Positions 47,788-59,893 are shown, counted from the stretch's first letter. The stretch is 64,000 nt of DNA from Carya illinoinensis (GCF_018687715.1 NC_056762.1:32042864-32106863), one strand, 5' to 3'. The notes: generated by a model from the letters alone, not told the origin. Made by a program: numbers and translations.

Positions 47788-50201
47788 TTAATCATCTTTC
47801 AAACCTGTAAGTGAGGGATGCACACGTTACTTCTTTGTTTCAGTTTCCTTGATCAACAAACGTAAGAAACATGAAAGTCCAAAGAGAGATGAAATCACAA
47901 GTACAAAAAAATATGCACTATCATATAAAATCTTCTAAACCAGCAGTATCTTTGAACTGCATAGACACACTGTATTCAATGCGTTACAAGCATGGGAACC
48001 ATATTACAAAGGCAATATAATTTAAGCATTTATTCATGAAAAACAAAAATGAAACAAAATTACGCAAAACAACTAAGTGGATAAAAAAAAAAAAAAAAAA
48101 AAGAACTGTGTAAGATTCATGCATCCGAACCCATAATTGATGAATATACAAGGTGGCGCTCGGGAAGGTTTATGTAAAACTGGTGAGTCCTGATTAAAAA
48201 ACAGACATTATCTTTTAACCGGAACAATAATGATACTATGGGGCCCAGTTGGGACCTACTTTGCTAAAAGGATAATTGAGAGTGTCATTTATTTTTGGTC
48301 ATTAAGTCAGTTTTATACTGTACAACGAGTTTAGTATTTCTTCAGTCTGAAAACAATTATTTTGACTAAAGGACTCCTACCTTCCTAATTCAATTGTCAG
48401 GCATAGTTTTACTCACACTCCAAGCAAAATTACAATGGAGTGAAAGATAAGAGCTGCCAAACAAACAACTTTAAGATGTTAAATCTTCAAATCACTTTAC
48501 TGCTCAAATATGTCATCTAAGTGAGGCATAGTTTCAAAACTCATTAATGAAGATCCTGAAGTTTGCAAAATAAGGGCACAACTACCTAGTTTTGTTTCCT
48601 TCTCTTGGCTCATTCAAAACTATTATGGTGAATTATGATCCTATAAATACTAGTGAAAACATTTCCAACTAGCTTCCAGAAATTCAAATTGTTTGATATA
48701 ATCAACAAATGCAAGCAAGCAACTTTTTTTTTTTTTTTTTATATTGGCACCAAGTGTCTGAGAACAAAGTGCATACTAATCCTAAGGTGCACAAGCCCTC
48801 AGCAAAGAGTTTTCCACAAGTACACATTGAGTAATTCAAGAGGAAGTTCCCCCGGTCCAACGGCCCATAGAAATTGTTCGCACCCAAGAGAATTTGAACC
48901 TTAGACCTGGAATGAGCATACCACCAAGACCAGGGCCTTTACCACTTAAGCAACCCCTAGGGGTTAAAGCAAATTAGCACAACAAAGATGCATATATCAC
49001 ATAAATAGTATGCAGCATTATAGAAAAGAAAAACTTCGAAAAGAGTGGAAGATAAACAGCGCCCCCCCCCCAAAAAAAAAACCAACAAAAAAGATATAAG
49101 AATCGTATAAGGATTCAAATAAAACCAAAATAGAGGCAATAGCTCCAGTTACAAAAGTTCTTTTTTTTGTTTTTTTTAATATGATGGGGAACCACCCCAC
49201 GGCAGAGCCCTTAGGACTCACCCATGGAACTTAAATCCCCGGGAAGATTAGCACAGTAACCCACCGCCATAGCCTCCCACTTAAATCCCAATTTGATCCC
49301 AGGGAGAATTGAACCTGTGACATGGGGCTCATGCACACAAATTCACCCTTATCACTTGGGCTACCCACAGGTGGGTCAGTTACAGAAGAAATTATCATCA
49401 ATAATTTTCACAACTACTAACAAGGCCAGAGGCATTTTTTTTGCTTACCTTTCCGATGGTCAAAGAAGTGATGGCCAAACGTTCCTAAACTTCCCAGTAG
49501 AGAACTATTCGGGACGGGCATCACACTCTTCCATCCAAATAAGTCGACCTCTTTGTCTGAAAAACGTTTCTTCTTAAAGCTTGACAATCTTCTACAGGCT
49601 TCTGTTTGTAAACCAGAGATGTGAGGTGCAATATTATTCCAGCCATCTCCTGCAATATGTTTGATGGAAAGAAGGCCACTTGAATGGGCTAACGCTGATG
49701 CACCACTTGTTGTAGCCATGATAGCTGGAAAAAGCATGCAGCCATCAAGCTTTGGCATTCAAGACTAATCCTTAACTGAGACAGACACATACAAACATAC
49801 AAATCAACGCGTACATGCATAATTATATGAATCAATTCATTTTAGTATTGAAGAATTTGGGTTTACTAAAATGCATAAAAGTAGTGTGAATATATTTTTG
49901 CAGCGCAACTAATACAAAATGTAGCATGTGAAATGGCTTGATTTCCAACAAATAGTATACCATTGTAAGGAACTTCAAAGAGGTGATTTGCAGGTAGACC
50001 GATTCCAAAACCAGCCAGAGTGATGCCCACATTGAATCCAACACCACAGCCAGCTCCAACATAACCAACTACCTCAGGGCCAAAACCAGGGCCCCATCCA
50101 ACACCACAACCAATACCTATTCCCATGCCCCAGAAGGCTCCAAATGTTGGATGTACAGGATTCCATCTTTCACATCTCCTGAACACACCTTTTATAATCA
50201 T
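47788..50201 (-). CDS. Cadmium-induced protein AS8-like
   Basis: Small glycine-rich protein of the plant AS8 family, whose biochemical role is unknown. Coding exon 1 is 50201-49961 (80 codons plus one base). It reads MIIKGVFRRCERWNPVHP, then a Gly-rich hydrophobic stretch at residues 21-70 (GAFWGMGIGIGCGVGWGPG, GPEVVGYVGAGCGVGF) that is the family hallmark and probably membrane-embedded. Exon 2 starts 49724 (AIMATTSGASALAHSSGLLS) and contains RRLSSFKKKRFSDKEVDLFG. Exon 2 either reads to a stop at 49417 (182 residues) or is spliced at 49449 (AAAG|GTAAGC) to a terminal exon at 47804-47788 behind CACTTACAG, ending GLKDD (177 residues). The join is in frame. The start is the first ATG; the 5' exon ending at 52080 is open in the same frame but has no ATG, so it is untranslated. 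Introns follow GT-AG. Confidence 0.82.
48724..48966 (-). mobile_element. tRNA-derived SINE (family 1), full length
   Basis: Minus-strand element with head GGGGTTGCTTAAGTGGTAAA (box A), box B GGTTCAAATTC about 55 bases on, a non-tRNA body, and a poly-A tail (T run at 48724-48742 on the plus strand). A target duplication is unclear; only AAGCAA is shared by the two flanks. Lies in the 3' region of the AS8-like gene. Confidence 0.8.
49158..49376 (-). mobile_element. tRNA-derived SINE (family 2) with 12-bp TSD
   Basis: Head TAGCCCAAGTGATAAGGG (box A), box B GGTTCAATTCTCCC, body including GGGATTTAAGTGGGAGGC, and an A-rich tail. Flanked by CAGTTACAAAAG (49146-49157) and CAGTTACAGAAG (49377-49388), a 12-bp duplication with one mismatch. 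Different family from the SINE 200 bp away but in the same orientation. Confidence 0.88.
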
Positions 50202-50761
50202 TTTACCTGAGAGTGAAGATGACAGACACAAATGATTAAAAAAATTATTGAAAGAAAAAAAACTTTTATTTGACAATGCACCTCAAACATGACATTAGTG
50301 GAAGCCATTTCTACACCATTACTCAATCATCTGAAGTAATTATTTAGTTACTATAAGATATATAGAATTATGTAGAAAAACTACTTATCAAAAAATGTAG
50401 AAAAACTAAAGGAGAAAGAAATTGTATGCTCCCCCCTCACATGGAAAAGAAAAATGATGCTGAACTCTTTCTTATACTCTCCTCAATGGAAAAGAACAGA
50501 AAATTTTTTGATCGGTAAAACGGATTGAGATGGAAAAGAACAGAAAATCACTCAAAAGCATATTCACGCCTAATGCACATGCTAAATAGAAAAATGGAAG
50601 TCTGTATAAGCATCCAGAGCATATCGCAGCAAAAAGTTCCCAGTGGCAGGCTATCTAATAATAAAATACAAACATGCATCATTTCCCAGACTTTCTACGA
50701 AGCCTACAACCCCTATAATTGGAAAATATCAAAAAATGGGAGAGAAGAGAGCTTTTGGGTT

Positions 50762-50786
50762 GGGGGGGGGGGGGGGGGGGGGGGGG
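50762..50786. repeat. Poly-G tract (25 G) in the 5' intron of the AS8-like gene
   Basis: Twenty-five consecutive G (poly-C in the transcript) between the untranslated first exon and the first coding exon. Length is likely unreliable in the assembly. Confidence 0.9.
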
Positions 50787-52079
50787 AGGGGTGTTATAAG
50801 GAAAAACCCCTAAGTTTGATTTCCCTGGTCAAGTTTCCAAGCATCGGAAGGCAATCTATGGGCTTCAGCAGGCCCCTAGAGCTTGGTTCAATAAGCTGAT
50901 ACTGCACTTCTCAGTCTCAGGTTCATTAAGTCTAAGGTTGACTACTCCCTTTTCATCTTTCATAGATCAAGAATTTTCCTTTTTCTTGATTTATGTTGAG
51001 GACATTATAGTCACTGGTAAAAGCTTGTTTGCAAAATCACTTAACGTGTTTCATGTTTAAAGCAAACCTTTGCAATGGACCTTAGGCCCCTTAAGTTTTT
51101 TCCTAGGCATTCATGTTCATCGATGAAGGAATAATCTCAATACATGTACATCACAGACATACGGGATTGTGCAAAAATGATTGGAGCAAAGCCTCCCAAT
51201 ATCCTATTCCTATAAATACAAAATTGTTACAGTATGATGGTGATCCACTGGAAAATGCTACTGAGTACCGACTCATATATCAACAAGTAGAATAGATTAA
51301 AAAAAACTTTAGATCAACAAGTTCAGGAAAGAGAGCAAAATCAAACAGTGCCCTGAAATCATCCTAAAATCTATTGAATGTTAATGCATATATAGCCACA
51401 TACATAAATACACACAATTTGCATTAGTTTCCGCCCGTCTGCATAAATGTAAACATTTACCGGCTCAGCTTTAAGTCGTTCCTCTCAACAAGAGCCTTAC
51501 AATCTTCTCTAAGAAGCCGTCATACATATAAAGGCACACGCAGCAACAACGACACCCTCAATCGTTAATCCAATCTGGCAGAGATTAGTTCAAAGTTTAC
51601 CCTCTAGTATATTCCCGGGCAACTATCTTCCAAAACCATGACCGTGTCCTATACCACCAGAAGTTTAGCGAGCATTCAATTCTCTCTTAACATTCAAGAA
51701 AATTAAACTGCGCAAAAAGAAGTTTAATATGCAGCATAAGCTCGAAAATTTTCTATCACATGACATTAATATGCATCTTTTCACCCGAATAGTTATACTC
51801 CACCTGTTTTTGAGAAAATTTTAGAAAAAACCCAGATATGAAAAAATATGATCCCCAATTTCCATTTTCTCAACTGGTTTCGACCTCAAAACAAAAACAA
51901 AAAAGCCTAAAAATTTCCCATCTCCTTTCGTCACAAGAGAATGCGCTAACGACAAATTGAAACTCATCCAGAGCATATCATAACGGAAAGAAAAACGAAA
52001 AACAAAAAATTACAGCACTGTAGAAAAATAAATTGGAATATACTGAAAAAAGAAGTAAAAATTGGACTATTGGGATTAC

Positions 52080-52255
52080 CATCAAATTCTGCTTCGAACC
52101 GTATCGGTGTTCTTATTTCCTCCCCTTGTTTTCTTACTACTCCTGAAGCAGATTGAATATCTGGGCCTTCGGCTTTGTTTCTGAGCTTTATATCAATAAA
52201 GAAAGACAAGCTACGAATGGCAAATGGATAATGCAATCGTTACTGATGGGTGCCA
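52080..52255 (-). promoter_or_regulatory. Untranslated first exon of the AS8-like gene
   Basis: The minus strand ends GAATTTGATG|GTAATC, a good splice donor at 52080. The coding exon opens after CTCTCAG at 50206, five bases before its ATG. The upstream limit is uncertain; sequence past about 52260 becomes a T/A-rich low-complexity run. Confidence 0.55.
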
Positions 52256-52259
52256 CTGC

Positions 52260-55200
52260 TATTTTTTTTTTTTTAAATATTTTTAAACATTAAAAATATA
52301 TCAATATGCTGATGGTAACTTTCTTAATTATTAAAAAATATATATATTAAAATGAAATGGCCTACTTTTCTTCCCTCTGGCGTACACGTGTAGAAGTTGA
52401 TTAGTGACTAGCCAAAATAAAAGCGAAATAGAAATATTTAGTTCATAAATAAATTTTATAAAATATTGTGATTTGTGCATTTGATTATAATTTTATTTTT
52501 AAATATATTATACCTAATCATATCAATTTTTTAAATTATTATAAAATTAATACTTATAAAAATACACTGAAAATTATTCAAACATACGGAGAAAAATAAA
52601 AAAATCTTTATAACCATTTGGAGCATATGTAGCGCATGGTGTCTTATGGGCTAGAGCCCAAAAAAAGGAGAGATATCGGCCCAAGAGGGAGGAAGAATCG
52701 CGGATAGGCCCAGTCAGGCTTTCTAGAAAGAGTACCATGAAAGGAAAAAAAAAAAAAAAAGAATTGGGGACCCATTAGAAGGGGTAAAAATGGAAGCTAA
52801 AAAAAGAAAAAAAAAAACAAAGGAAAAATATATTAAAAGTACGACCACAAAGATCGACGCTTGATTAGATTGGATTCACTTTGAAATAGCATAAAATGGT
52901 AATCATAATTGGGAGAATTCTAGATCACTCTCTGGGCTTGTTCTCTCCCCTCAATCCTGTTTGTAGACACACTCAACCATGATTAGGAAAAGTTTAAAAC
53001 TGGTCCTGTAATTCTATCATGTTTGGCTTCTTATCAATTAGCTTCCTACCCCTTTAGATCCTTACCAAAATGGTATTATTTTTCCTCTTATATCATTCCA
53101 TCCCATTTTCTAGTTGACGTGCCTGTAATCATGCCTAAAAGATCTCCACAGTTGTGATAAATGGATAAATACGTTAAATGAGTCTTACAACATTTATCAT
53201 TACTACATGTAGGTATAGATATCTCATACAACATTAAATGAAAGAGAAATTATATTTCCAATTTTAAAGTCTGCAAATCTCACGCACTTCTTTTAAAAAA
53301 AAATAGATAAATCTGATACACATATAAAAAATGAGTGAGTGCACGGGGTTTGTGCGCATGCACCCTAGCTAAGATTATATCTAACATTATTTTAATAGAA
53401 ATGATAGTTGCAGTCGTGAGTGCGTAAGTACCATGCAATCAATTTGAAAGAAGACACGTATGAAAATAATAATAATTTTTTAACAATATACCTTGCTCTT
53501 TTTTAAAATAATTATACAATACTTCTATACTCTATAATTATATCTAACATTACTCTTATCTTAAATAAAATAATAAATATTATAGTACTTGTTTCACGTA
53601 TTTACTTTCTCCCATTTGAACTCTAAATAAAAACTTAAAAGAGATCGATTTTTTTATTTATACATTTGGGATAAGGGAATTTAGAACTCTAAATTTCCAT
53701 TTTGAAAACTGGGATTATACCAGTCAGGTCGTAAAAGAGATGGATTTTGATGGTGTTTGTCAGTATGGCGATCACACAGTAGTACTGAATTGTACGTACG
53801 AAGCCCATTCAGCCTCGAGCTTAAACTTGGGGTCTTGAAAACGGACTGTTGCCTCACAGAGTAAAAATAACGGACGTTCATTGAATTGTGAAAACAACGG
53901 GGCCATGCAATTCGGCTCAGAATTTGGAACCATTGGGGCCCTGGGGGGCTTCGGCTTCTCGTACAACATGCATGCATGCAAGCAAGAAACCGATCCTCAA
54001 ACTTTTTGGAGTACTACCCACTATACTGATCCCATGTATGGCTCCCATGCATGCATCAACGTCAACTGCCATTAACATCTTCTCTTCTTGATCTGTTTTT
54101 CGGATTACATTCCTCCTTTGAGGAGGAAACAACGTACCTCATGTGGGAAAAAAGTAAGATCAGGATTAATGGCGATGGTAACTATTCCTGAAAAAGAAAT
54201 GAGAATTAATTAAGGATAAGCCGCAAAAGAAGTACTGTAGCACTGGTACGGTAGTTCGAAAGTGGCTTGGCTTAATGTGTTTTCAGTTTCTCGACAACTG
54301 CGTACTGTGACAACGACCACTGCATGGTAATTAGGTCTGGGTCACCAAGTATGTTATATGTATGCAATTACCAGCAAAACTTCCCTACCAAAGGAATCTG
54401 GAACTTGTGCCATCCTAATTTCCTTATCTAGATATGCTTTAACTCTTTCAAGACATGTTAACATCATAGCATGTGTTCTGTTGTGAACTTTTAAGACAAA
54501 TTGTTAGCTCGCTCGCTCTAGATATCTCTTTGCACTGAACACTATCATGATCTGTCATCTTTCACCGCCAACTAGGGTAAGAATCTCGTCACTTTTGTGG
54601 CAAATGATTTTCCATGCAAAGATTATAAATGCCCCTCAATCAAAGTCAAACCTGGCCACGCCGGCCATTTGATGCCAGATAACACGAACAATATTCGAAT
54701 TAGATCATGATAATTAGAGAAAGATCAGAGATGGAGAAGAAGTTCTTCTGTTGATCACATGTTTTATATCTACATACCCACAAGCATGCACTTCAAGATA
54801 TTATAAAAAGAGCATCATTTGTGACAAAAATGACTATTTGGGATGAGAATATAGTACTTTTTGTAAAAAAATATATAATCATTTTCATTGTAAATGAAAA
54901 GGCGCGTATAAACATTTTTCTTGTAGCAAGATTATAAAGAAACCATGTTCCATTAAGAATTAGAGGGGAACATAGGGTCTCCAGGCTTCTAGCCATGGGC
55001 TTAAACATGGAAGTCATCACACAATTAATACATATAAATATATATTTTTCGATCCATATATACATATAAATATAATATATAGATATATAGATATATAGAT
55101 TACGTAGCTGATCATTATTTGTACCTAGCTAAGCGAAAAAGTAATTGCCTCGATTTATTTAATTATGAAAAATGATTTATAATTACTAGAAAAAAGAATT

Positions 55201-56173
55201 ATTTGCGGCCAAATATAACATAATTATTGAGACTTCTATTGGGTTCTTCGTCTATATATAGTCATCTTAGCGTACCCTAGATGGAAGTGTTCTTTTGAAG
55301 TATATGTATATGTACTTAATATATGGAGCCTTGACCAAGCTCATTTATTTATTTAGTAATTTATTATAAGATACAAAGCTCTTTTAACATTTTTGTTAAT
55401 ATCGTGTTTCGTATACTGGGACTAAACTCCAATGACCCAGGTCGAGATCTTTCTACCGACAATCACATAGATGAAGGTGGCTCGATGGTGGTCTGGAGAG
55501 CCTTTGATACCAAAGTTAGTACTTTTTCTGAGAGAATTGTAGGAAAATTAGAGAGTTCATGGAGAGTTATTCGTACCTAAAACATGGCTTTTATACAAGG
55601 TTTCGAGGAATATCTTGTACCCTATATCAGGGGTCTACGCCACGCCTATAGTTGCCCAAGTTATAGTCTTTAATACGGTGTGGCGTCTGAGGTGGCACTA
55701 TTAATGCGGCATGGCTCCCCGAGTGGCATCTCAATGGCAAGCAATTGACGCAGTCACTTCTTATCGTCATAATCAAAGAATTGAGGGTTGTTTGTATTAT
55801 TCGTTTACTTGCTAGCATATATCTCTTAATGCTATGTGTCACGAGTGTCAGGATCGGCGCATCTCGTCTGTCCCCCCAACTTGTTTCCATCATGATGCAT
55901 CCCCTTTTTGCTAATATAGTTTGTGGGCTAATTTCTTTTGGCAATTCCTGAGCTGTAGGAGTAGAGAATCTAGACTGAGATAGGCTTTAATGTCTTACCC
56001 AGGCCCAACCCAATGGGTTAGGAGGGGAATATCCCTTCCAATATCTGTAATCTTTGAAGCCTAGTCAAGTATGTGCTTAAAGTTGCTTAATCATGGATAT
56101 GGTACTGAGAAAGGTTTTTAAATCATTCCTGCATGATTTTAAACATATCAAGAAGCCATGAGAAAATATTTCA
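52260..56173. other. Gene-free interval
   Basis: AT-rich DNA with MITE family E copies (53290-53560), a GC-richer patch at 53720-54140 without a convincing ORF, and a (TA)-rich stretch near 55020-55110. 55400-56000 resembles an LTR or leader region of a retroelement: GTCGAGATCTTTCTACCGAC, and a primer-site-like GGTATCAAAGGC on the minus strand near 55505. Its ends could not be placed. Confidence 0.45.
53400..53560 (-). repeat. MITE family E, copy 2
   Basis: Reads GATAGTTGCAGTCGTGAGTG ... AATAATTTTTTAACAATAT, the reverse-oriented counterpart of 43786-43927. Diverged similar sequence also sits just upstream at 53285-53390. Confidence 0.5.
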
Positions 56174-56233
56174 TGTTAGGTAATGAAGCCTGATTATGAG
56201 AAAATATTTCTTGTTAGGTAATGAAGCCTGATT
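56158..56233 (+). repeat. 38-bp tandem duplication across an LTR edge
   Basis: ATGAGAAAATATTTC...GAAGCCTGATT occurs at 56158-56195 and 56196-56233 with one difference. It spans the left boundary of the solo LTR. Confidence 0.88.
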
Positions 56234-56782
56234 GTTTTTGAGCTGAGAATACATTAAACTGATAATTTTCTCAACTCTTGCTCGAGTGAAACTCAGGCAA
56301 TGAGTTCGCTCAAAGTGCTCTCGATGGTTAGTTTAAACAAACGTTGGACAAAAAGTTCGCTCGATATACTGCTTAAGCTAATGTTGGATTGGTTGTTCGT
56401 TCATAGTACACTTAACACCCACTCGAGCGAAGAACCCTATTTTTTCTAAATTAGGGTTTCCATCATCATACACTATAAATATGTAATGTTTTATGTTCAT
56501 AAAGCCTCAGATTGAATAGAGAGGTACAAAAACAGTATAGAGAAATATTGTGAGAGAGAAAAGGCTTTAGAGAGAGAGTTGAGATTTGTGTGAGTATAGT
56601 GAAGCTCTTATAACTTATTGTGTGTTTGTAATCTTCTCTAAAATAAAATCTCTTATAGTTATGTGGATGTAAGCACATTGTCGAATCATATTAAATATTG
56701 TGTGAGTGCTTGATTCTTATATTTCCACAATTATTTCACTATTTGACTCGTTATCGTTGTGTGTGTGGTATTTTTCATAACA
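56174..56782 (+). mobile_element. Solo LTR, 609 bp, Copia-like
   Basis: Starts TGTTAGGTAATG and ends TTTTTCATAACA, with inverted ends TGTTA/TAACA. TTTCA flanks both sides (56169-56173 and 56783-56787). It carries a TATA box CTATAAAT at 56473 and AATAAA at 56642, so it reads on the plus strand. No internal retroelement coding lies beside it. Confidence 0.85.
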
Positions 56783-58497
56783 TTTCATTCAAACATACAA
56801 TACTTTAAACATATCAAGGGGAGTAGTGTATGTTAGTCATGGCCTCAACCTACAGTACTGCTGCTCAATGATATAATCTACTCCGTCCAAAGAAATACTT
56901 CATTCAAAAATAAAATATCTTACTTCCACGCTGCTGAAGAAAATAAAAGCCAACGGGGAAATCTGTCCCTCCTTGTGGGAAAAAGGCTAGCTAGAGAGAT
57001 TACTTTCTTGGTGGGGGGCAGGGACCATCATCATCAAGAGGGTACTACGTACACTCTCCTGATCTTCTTTTCAGGTCCTGTATATTTCCTTCATGAATTC
57101 TCTCAATTTATTAAAAAACATTTAAAAGGCAATAGAATATTCATGTTATCGATCAATCTCAGTTTGCCTAAAAAAGAAAAGAGAGAGAAAAAAGAAAAAA
57201 AAAATCAAATAGACGTTTTGTTCCAACTTTTCTTGACCATTCAAAATTAGTCCTGCCCAGCTGGACTGTACTTGAAATTACTTCTTTGGTGGGCCACTGG
57301 GCCACGAGTTTAGTTTACGGCTTGGAAATCAAGAACATAACACGAGATATTCCTCCTGCAGAGACTGAGATTTTACCTTTAGGGATGCTTATATGTAGAT
57401 AGATATACACACATAGACACGTAGATATAATGGTAATAACTAGCTGCTGCTAGCTCCATGCAAAGATAAAGAATAGGGTTGTACGGCTACAGAGAGTAGT
57501 AAAGCTCGTATATTTGTGTAAGACATTAGTCCTGGTCTCTTCTTTTAACATGCATATGGGGGGGCGAGTAAATTATAGATATGTTTTGTTTTTTGTTTTA
57601 ACGATCTGCAGCAGAAAATCAAAAGATCGATGCAGCAAGCAAGCAGCTAGCATGCATAATAATCAAAGTAATCAATCTATCATTGGAAATAGGGAAAGAC
57701 TTGGGGATTGAGATAGAGATCTACTTTAGAGAGGATCGGTGGTTGGCTTTATAATCACTTTTCAAAGCACATTATTATATATAAACTTGAAAACCGAACA
57801 TTCCTAACGTTAAAAGTAGTCTAATGTCCATTGTGTCTTTCATTCTTTCCAGTCTTTCAAGCAATTAATAAAATATTTATTTGTCTCTTTTTTTTTTTTT
57901 TTTTAATCGTATCTTTCCTTTAAGAAAGAGAGATTCAGGAGTTTTTGAAAATTCATGATTATGCTCGAATCTTGTCAAGTACATGCATGGCACGGATTAA
58001 TCATCAAGAAACGGCTATGATATGTGAAAGCTGGTTTGTATCCATCCCACATATTGAATGAACCCTACCCAGAAAGAGAAATCAGTTTGATCGATCGATA
58101 ATCTCTAGCTTGCACAATGATATTATATAATAATGTTTAGATTCCCTTTTTTTATGAGGAAAGTATAGTCCCTGAATGCATGATCGGCTCATGCACATTC
58201 ATGGGCGTCTGCTCATGTAGTAAAAGAGTTCATTGTTTTCATGTTATTACTGTTCTTTTTTCACATGATGTATATTGAGCACACATAAAAGAGAAGTAAA
58301 AAAATAGCAAAGTTCTATTTAAATCATTTTTATTTTAAAGAATGCTTCGTAATCCAACTATTGGAGAGAGAGAGAGAGAGAGGATTACTTTGGACCTTGA
58401 CTATGCTTTTCTTGCTTAAGAAGATCTTGTAAGAACCTCTTTACCTAAAGCTTGGCACCCGCCATATGTTGACCCGTGGCAAAACCCTTTCTTCACG

Positions 58498-58499
<2 letters not shown>

Positions 58500-58540
<41 letters not shown>
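58500..58540. repeat. (GA)n microsatellite
   Basis: About 20 GA units just before an ATG at 58541. Confidence 0.9.
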
Positions 58541-58544
<4 letters not shown>

Positions 58545-58983
58545 GAGGGAAAGAGACTGGAATTAGTGTCAAAAGAACACTGCACTGGTGGCAGTCTTAG
58601 AGAGAGAAAGGGGTTTGTATGTATCATGAGTTGGGTTTTGCTGTCCCTCTAGTCCAACCATCCTTTGCTTAAAGAGAGTTTACCCCCAGGAATAAAGCTA
58701 AGGACAAGGGGGCAGTGTAATGGGTTAAAGTTTAAAACAAAATAAAAATTTAAAGCTATGATCTCTCACTTGCCCACAATGCCAAAGCTAGCACCACATT
58801 TGCACCCCCACCCATGCCCCCCATCCCCCCATCCACCCAACCTAGCCAATGCTGACAACCGACCACACCCAGGATACAACTCTCTGTACACAAAACAACT
58901 CTGCCCAAGACAGACCAAGACACACACATACACACAGCAGCAGCAGCAGCACATACATATTGCCCCCAACCCAAGCGTATAGT

Positions 58984-59001
58984 CACCGGTTCTAACCGGT
59001 G
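58984..59001. repeat. Perfect 8-bp inverted repeat
   Basis: CACCGGTT, two bases, then AACCGGTG. It contains the GGTTAA/AACCGG type of core seen in trihelix (GT-factor) sites, but no target is known here. Confidence 0.6.
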
Positions 59002-59680
59002 TCCAGGGGCTGAGACTACTGTCTAGTTTCCGTACGAAGTTTCTCTGACCATACCCAACTTAGGGGAGAGCTTTGGTTGCAGCCTCTGACCCACTGCTTA
59101 GTCAGGGTTAAAGGGTATGGGAGGACAAAAACAACTCAGAACCATAGGAACCAAATAGCTTTATTTGCCCCTCTCTCTCTATCTTTCTCTTCTTGTCATC
59201 ACTCCGACAAGATTGAAGATCTTCCTACATTCCAATTTGGATTTTTAGCAGTTTTGATTCCTCTCACCAGCGGCTGATCTAACTACTCTTTTGCAATTAG
59301 ATTGGACCATACAGTTTACGGATTGTACCTCGCCCAGAAAGAAAAACAATAACATCAGTACTAAGTCACGGCCGGTTTGGTTATCTAGTCCAGTAGATAC
59401 ACATAAACAGGTTCAACTATGAGAGAGTCTGATTTAGAGTAGCTGGCCTGTGTACCTCAACCCTGCAATGTGATTGGACTATATGCTTTTTCTTTATTTT
59501 TTCTAACCCAAATCAACTTAGTATACGTTACTAAGCAGGATGTACAAATAAAAGGTTCCTACCCAAAAAGAAGTACGGGGGTTATACAGAAAAGGGTGGA
59601 ACAGTCCAAAAGACCTTACATTTGGAGAACTAGGCCAGAGGGCCAGGGCAAAGTAGTACCTCAAAATCTGCCACTACTCA

Positions 59681-59893
59681 TTTGGATTCTAAGATGAAAT
59701 AGAAATTACGTGAGATGATTTTAAATAAAAAATAAAAGTTAAATAAAATATTATTTTTTAATATTATTATTATTTTGAAATTGAAAAAATTGAATTGTGA
59801 TTTAAAAAAATTAAATTATTTATTATATTTTGTATAGAAATTTTAAAAAATTGTAATGATAAAATAAAATACTTTCTAAATACAAACAAGGCC
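59681..59893 (-). repeat. MITE family A, copy 3 (inverted)
   Basis: Begins TTTGGATTCTAAGATGAAAT and ends CAAACAAGGCC, the reverse of copy 2 with the same internal AT-rich body. Confidence 0.65.

Larger units (their letters stand above)
56788..59680. other. Gene-free interval with GA repeats and a GC-richer island
   Basis: No gene recognised. GA microsatellites lie at 58363-58382 and 58500-58540. Right after the second, an ATG opens a 19-codon frame (MGGKETGISVKRTLHWWQS). 58750-58950 is C/A-rich with CACACA and CAGCAG runs. 58984-59126 holds two inverted repeats. The area may be a promoter or non-coding transcript, without proof. Confidence 0.45.

Noticed and set aside
48890..48966. A tRNA gene suggested by box A and box B
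   Set aside because: No cloverleaf or 3' acceptor stem closes; the unit has a non-tRNA body and poly-A tail, so it is a SINE.
51964..52236. Upstream coding exon extending the AS8-like protein
   Set aside because: The frame joins in phase, but its apparent start is a TTG with an in-frame stop just before it and there is no ATG before MIIKG. It is better read as 5' UTR.
58756..58986. His/Pro-rich and Cys-rich frames on both strands
   Set aside because: Artefacts of CACACA and CAGCAG repeats.
59105..59126. miR482-like sequence GGGTATGGGAGG
   Set aside because: No partner strand with the mature sequence sits in a suitable hairpin; resemblance is too short.
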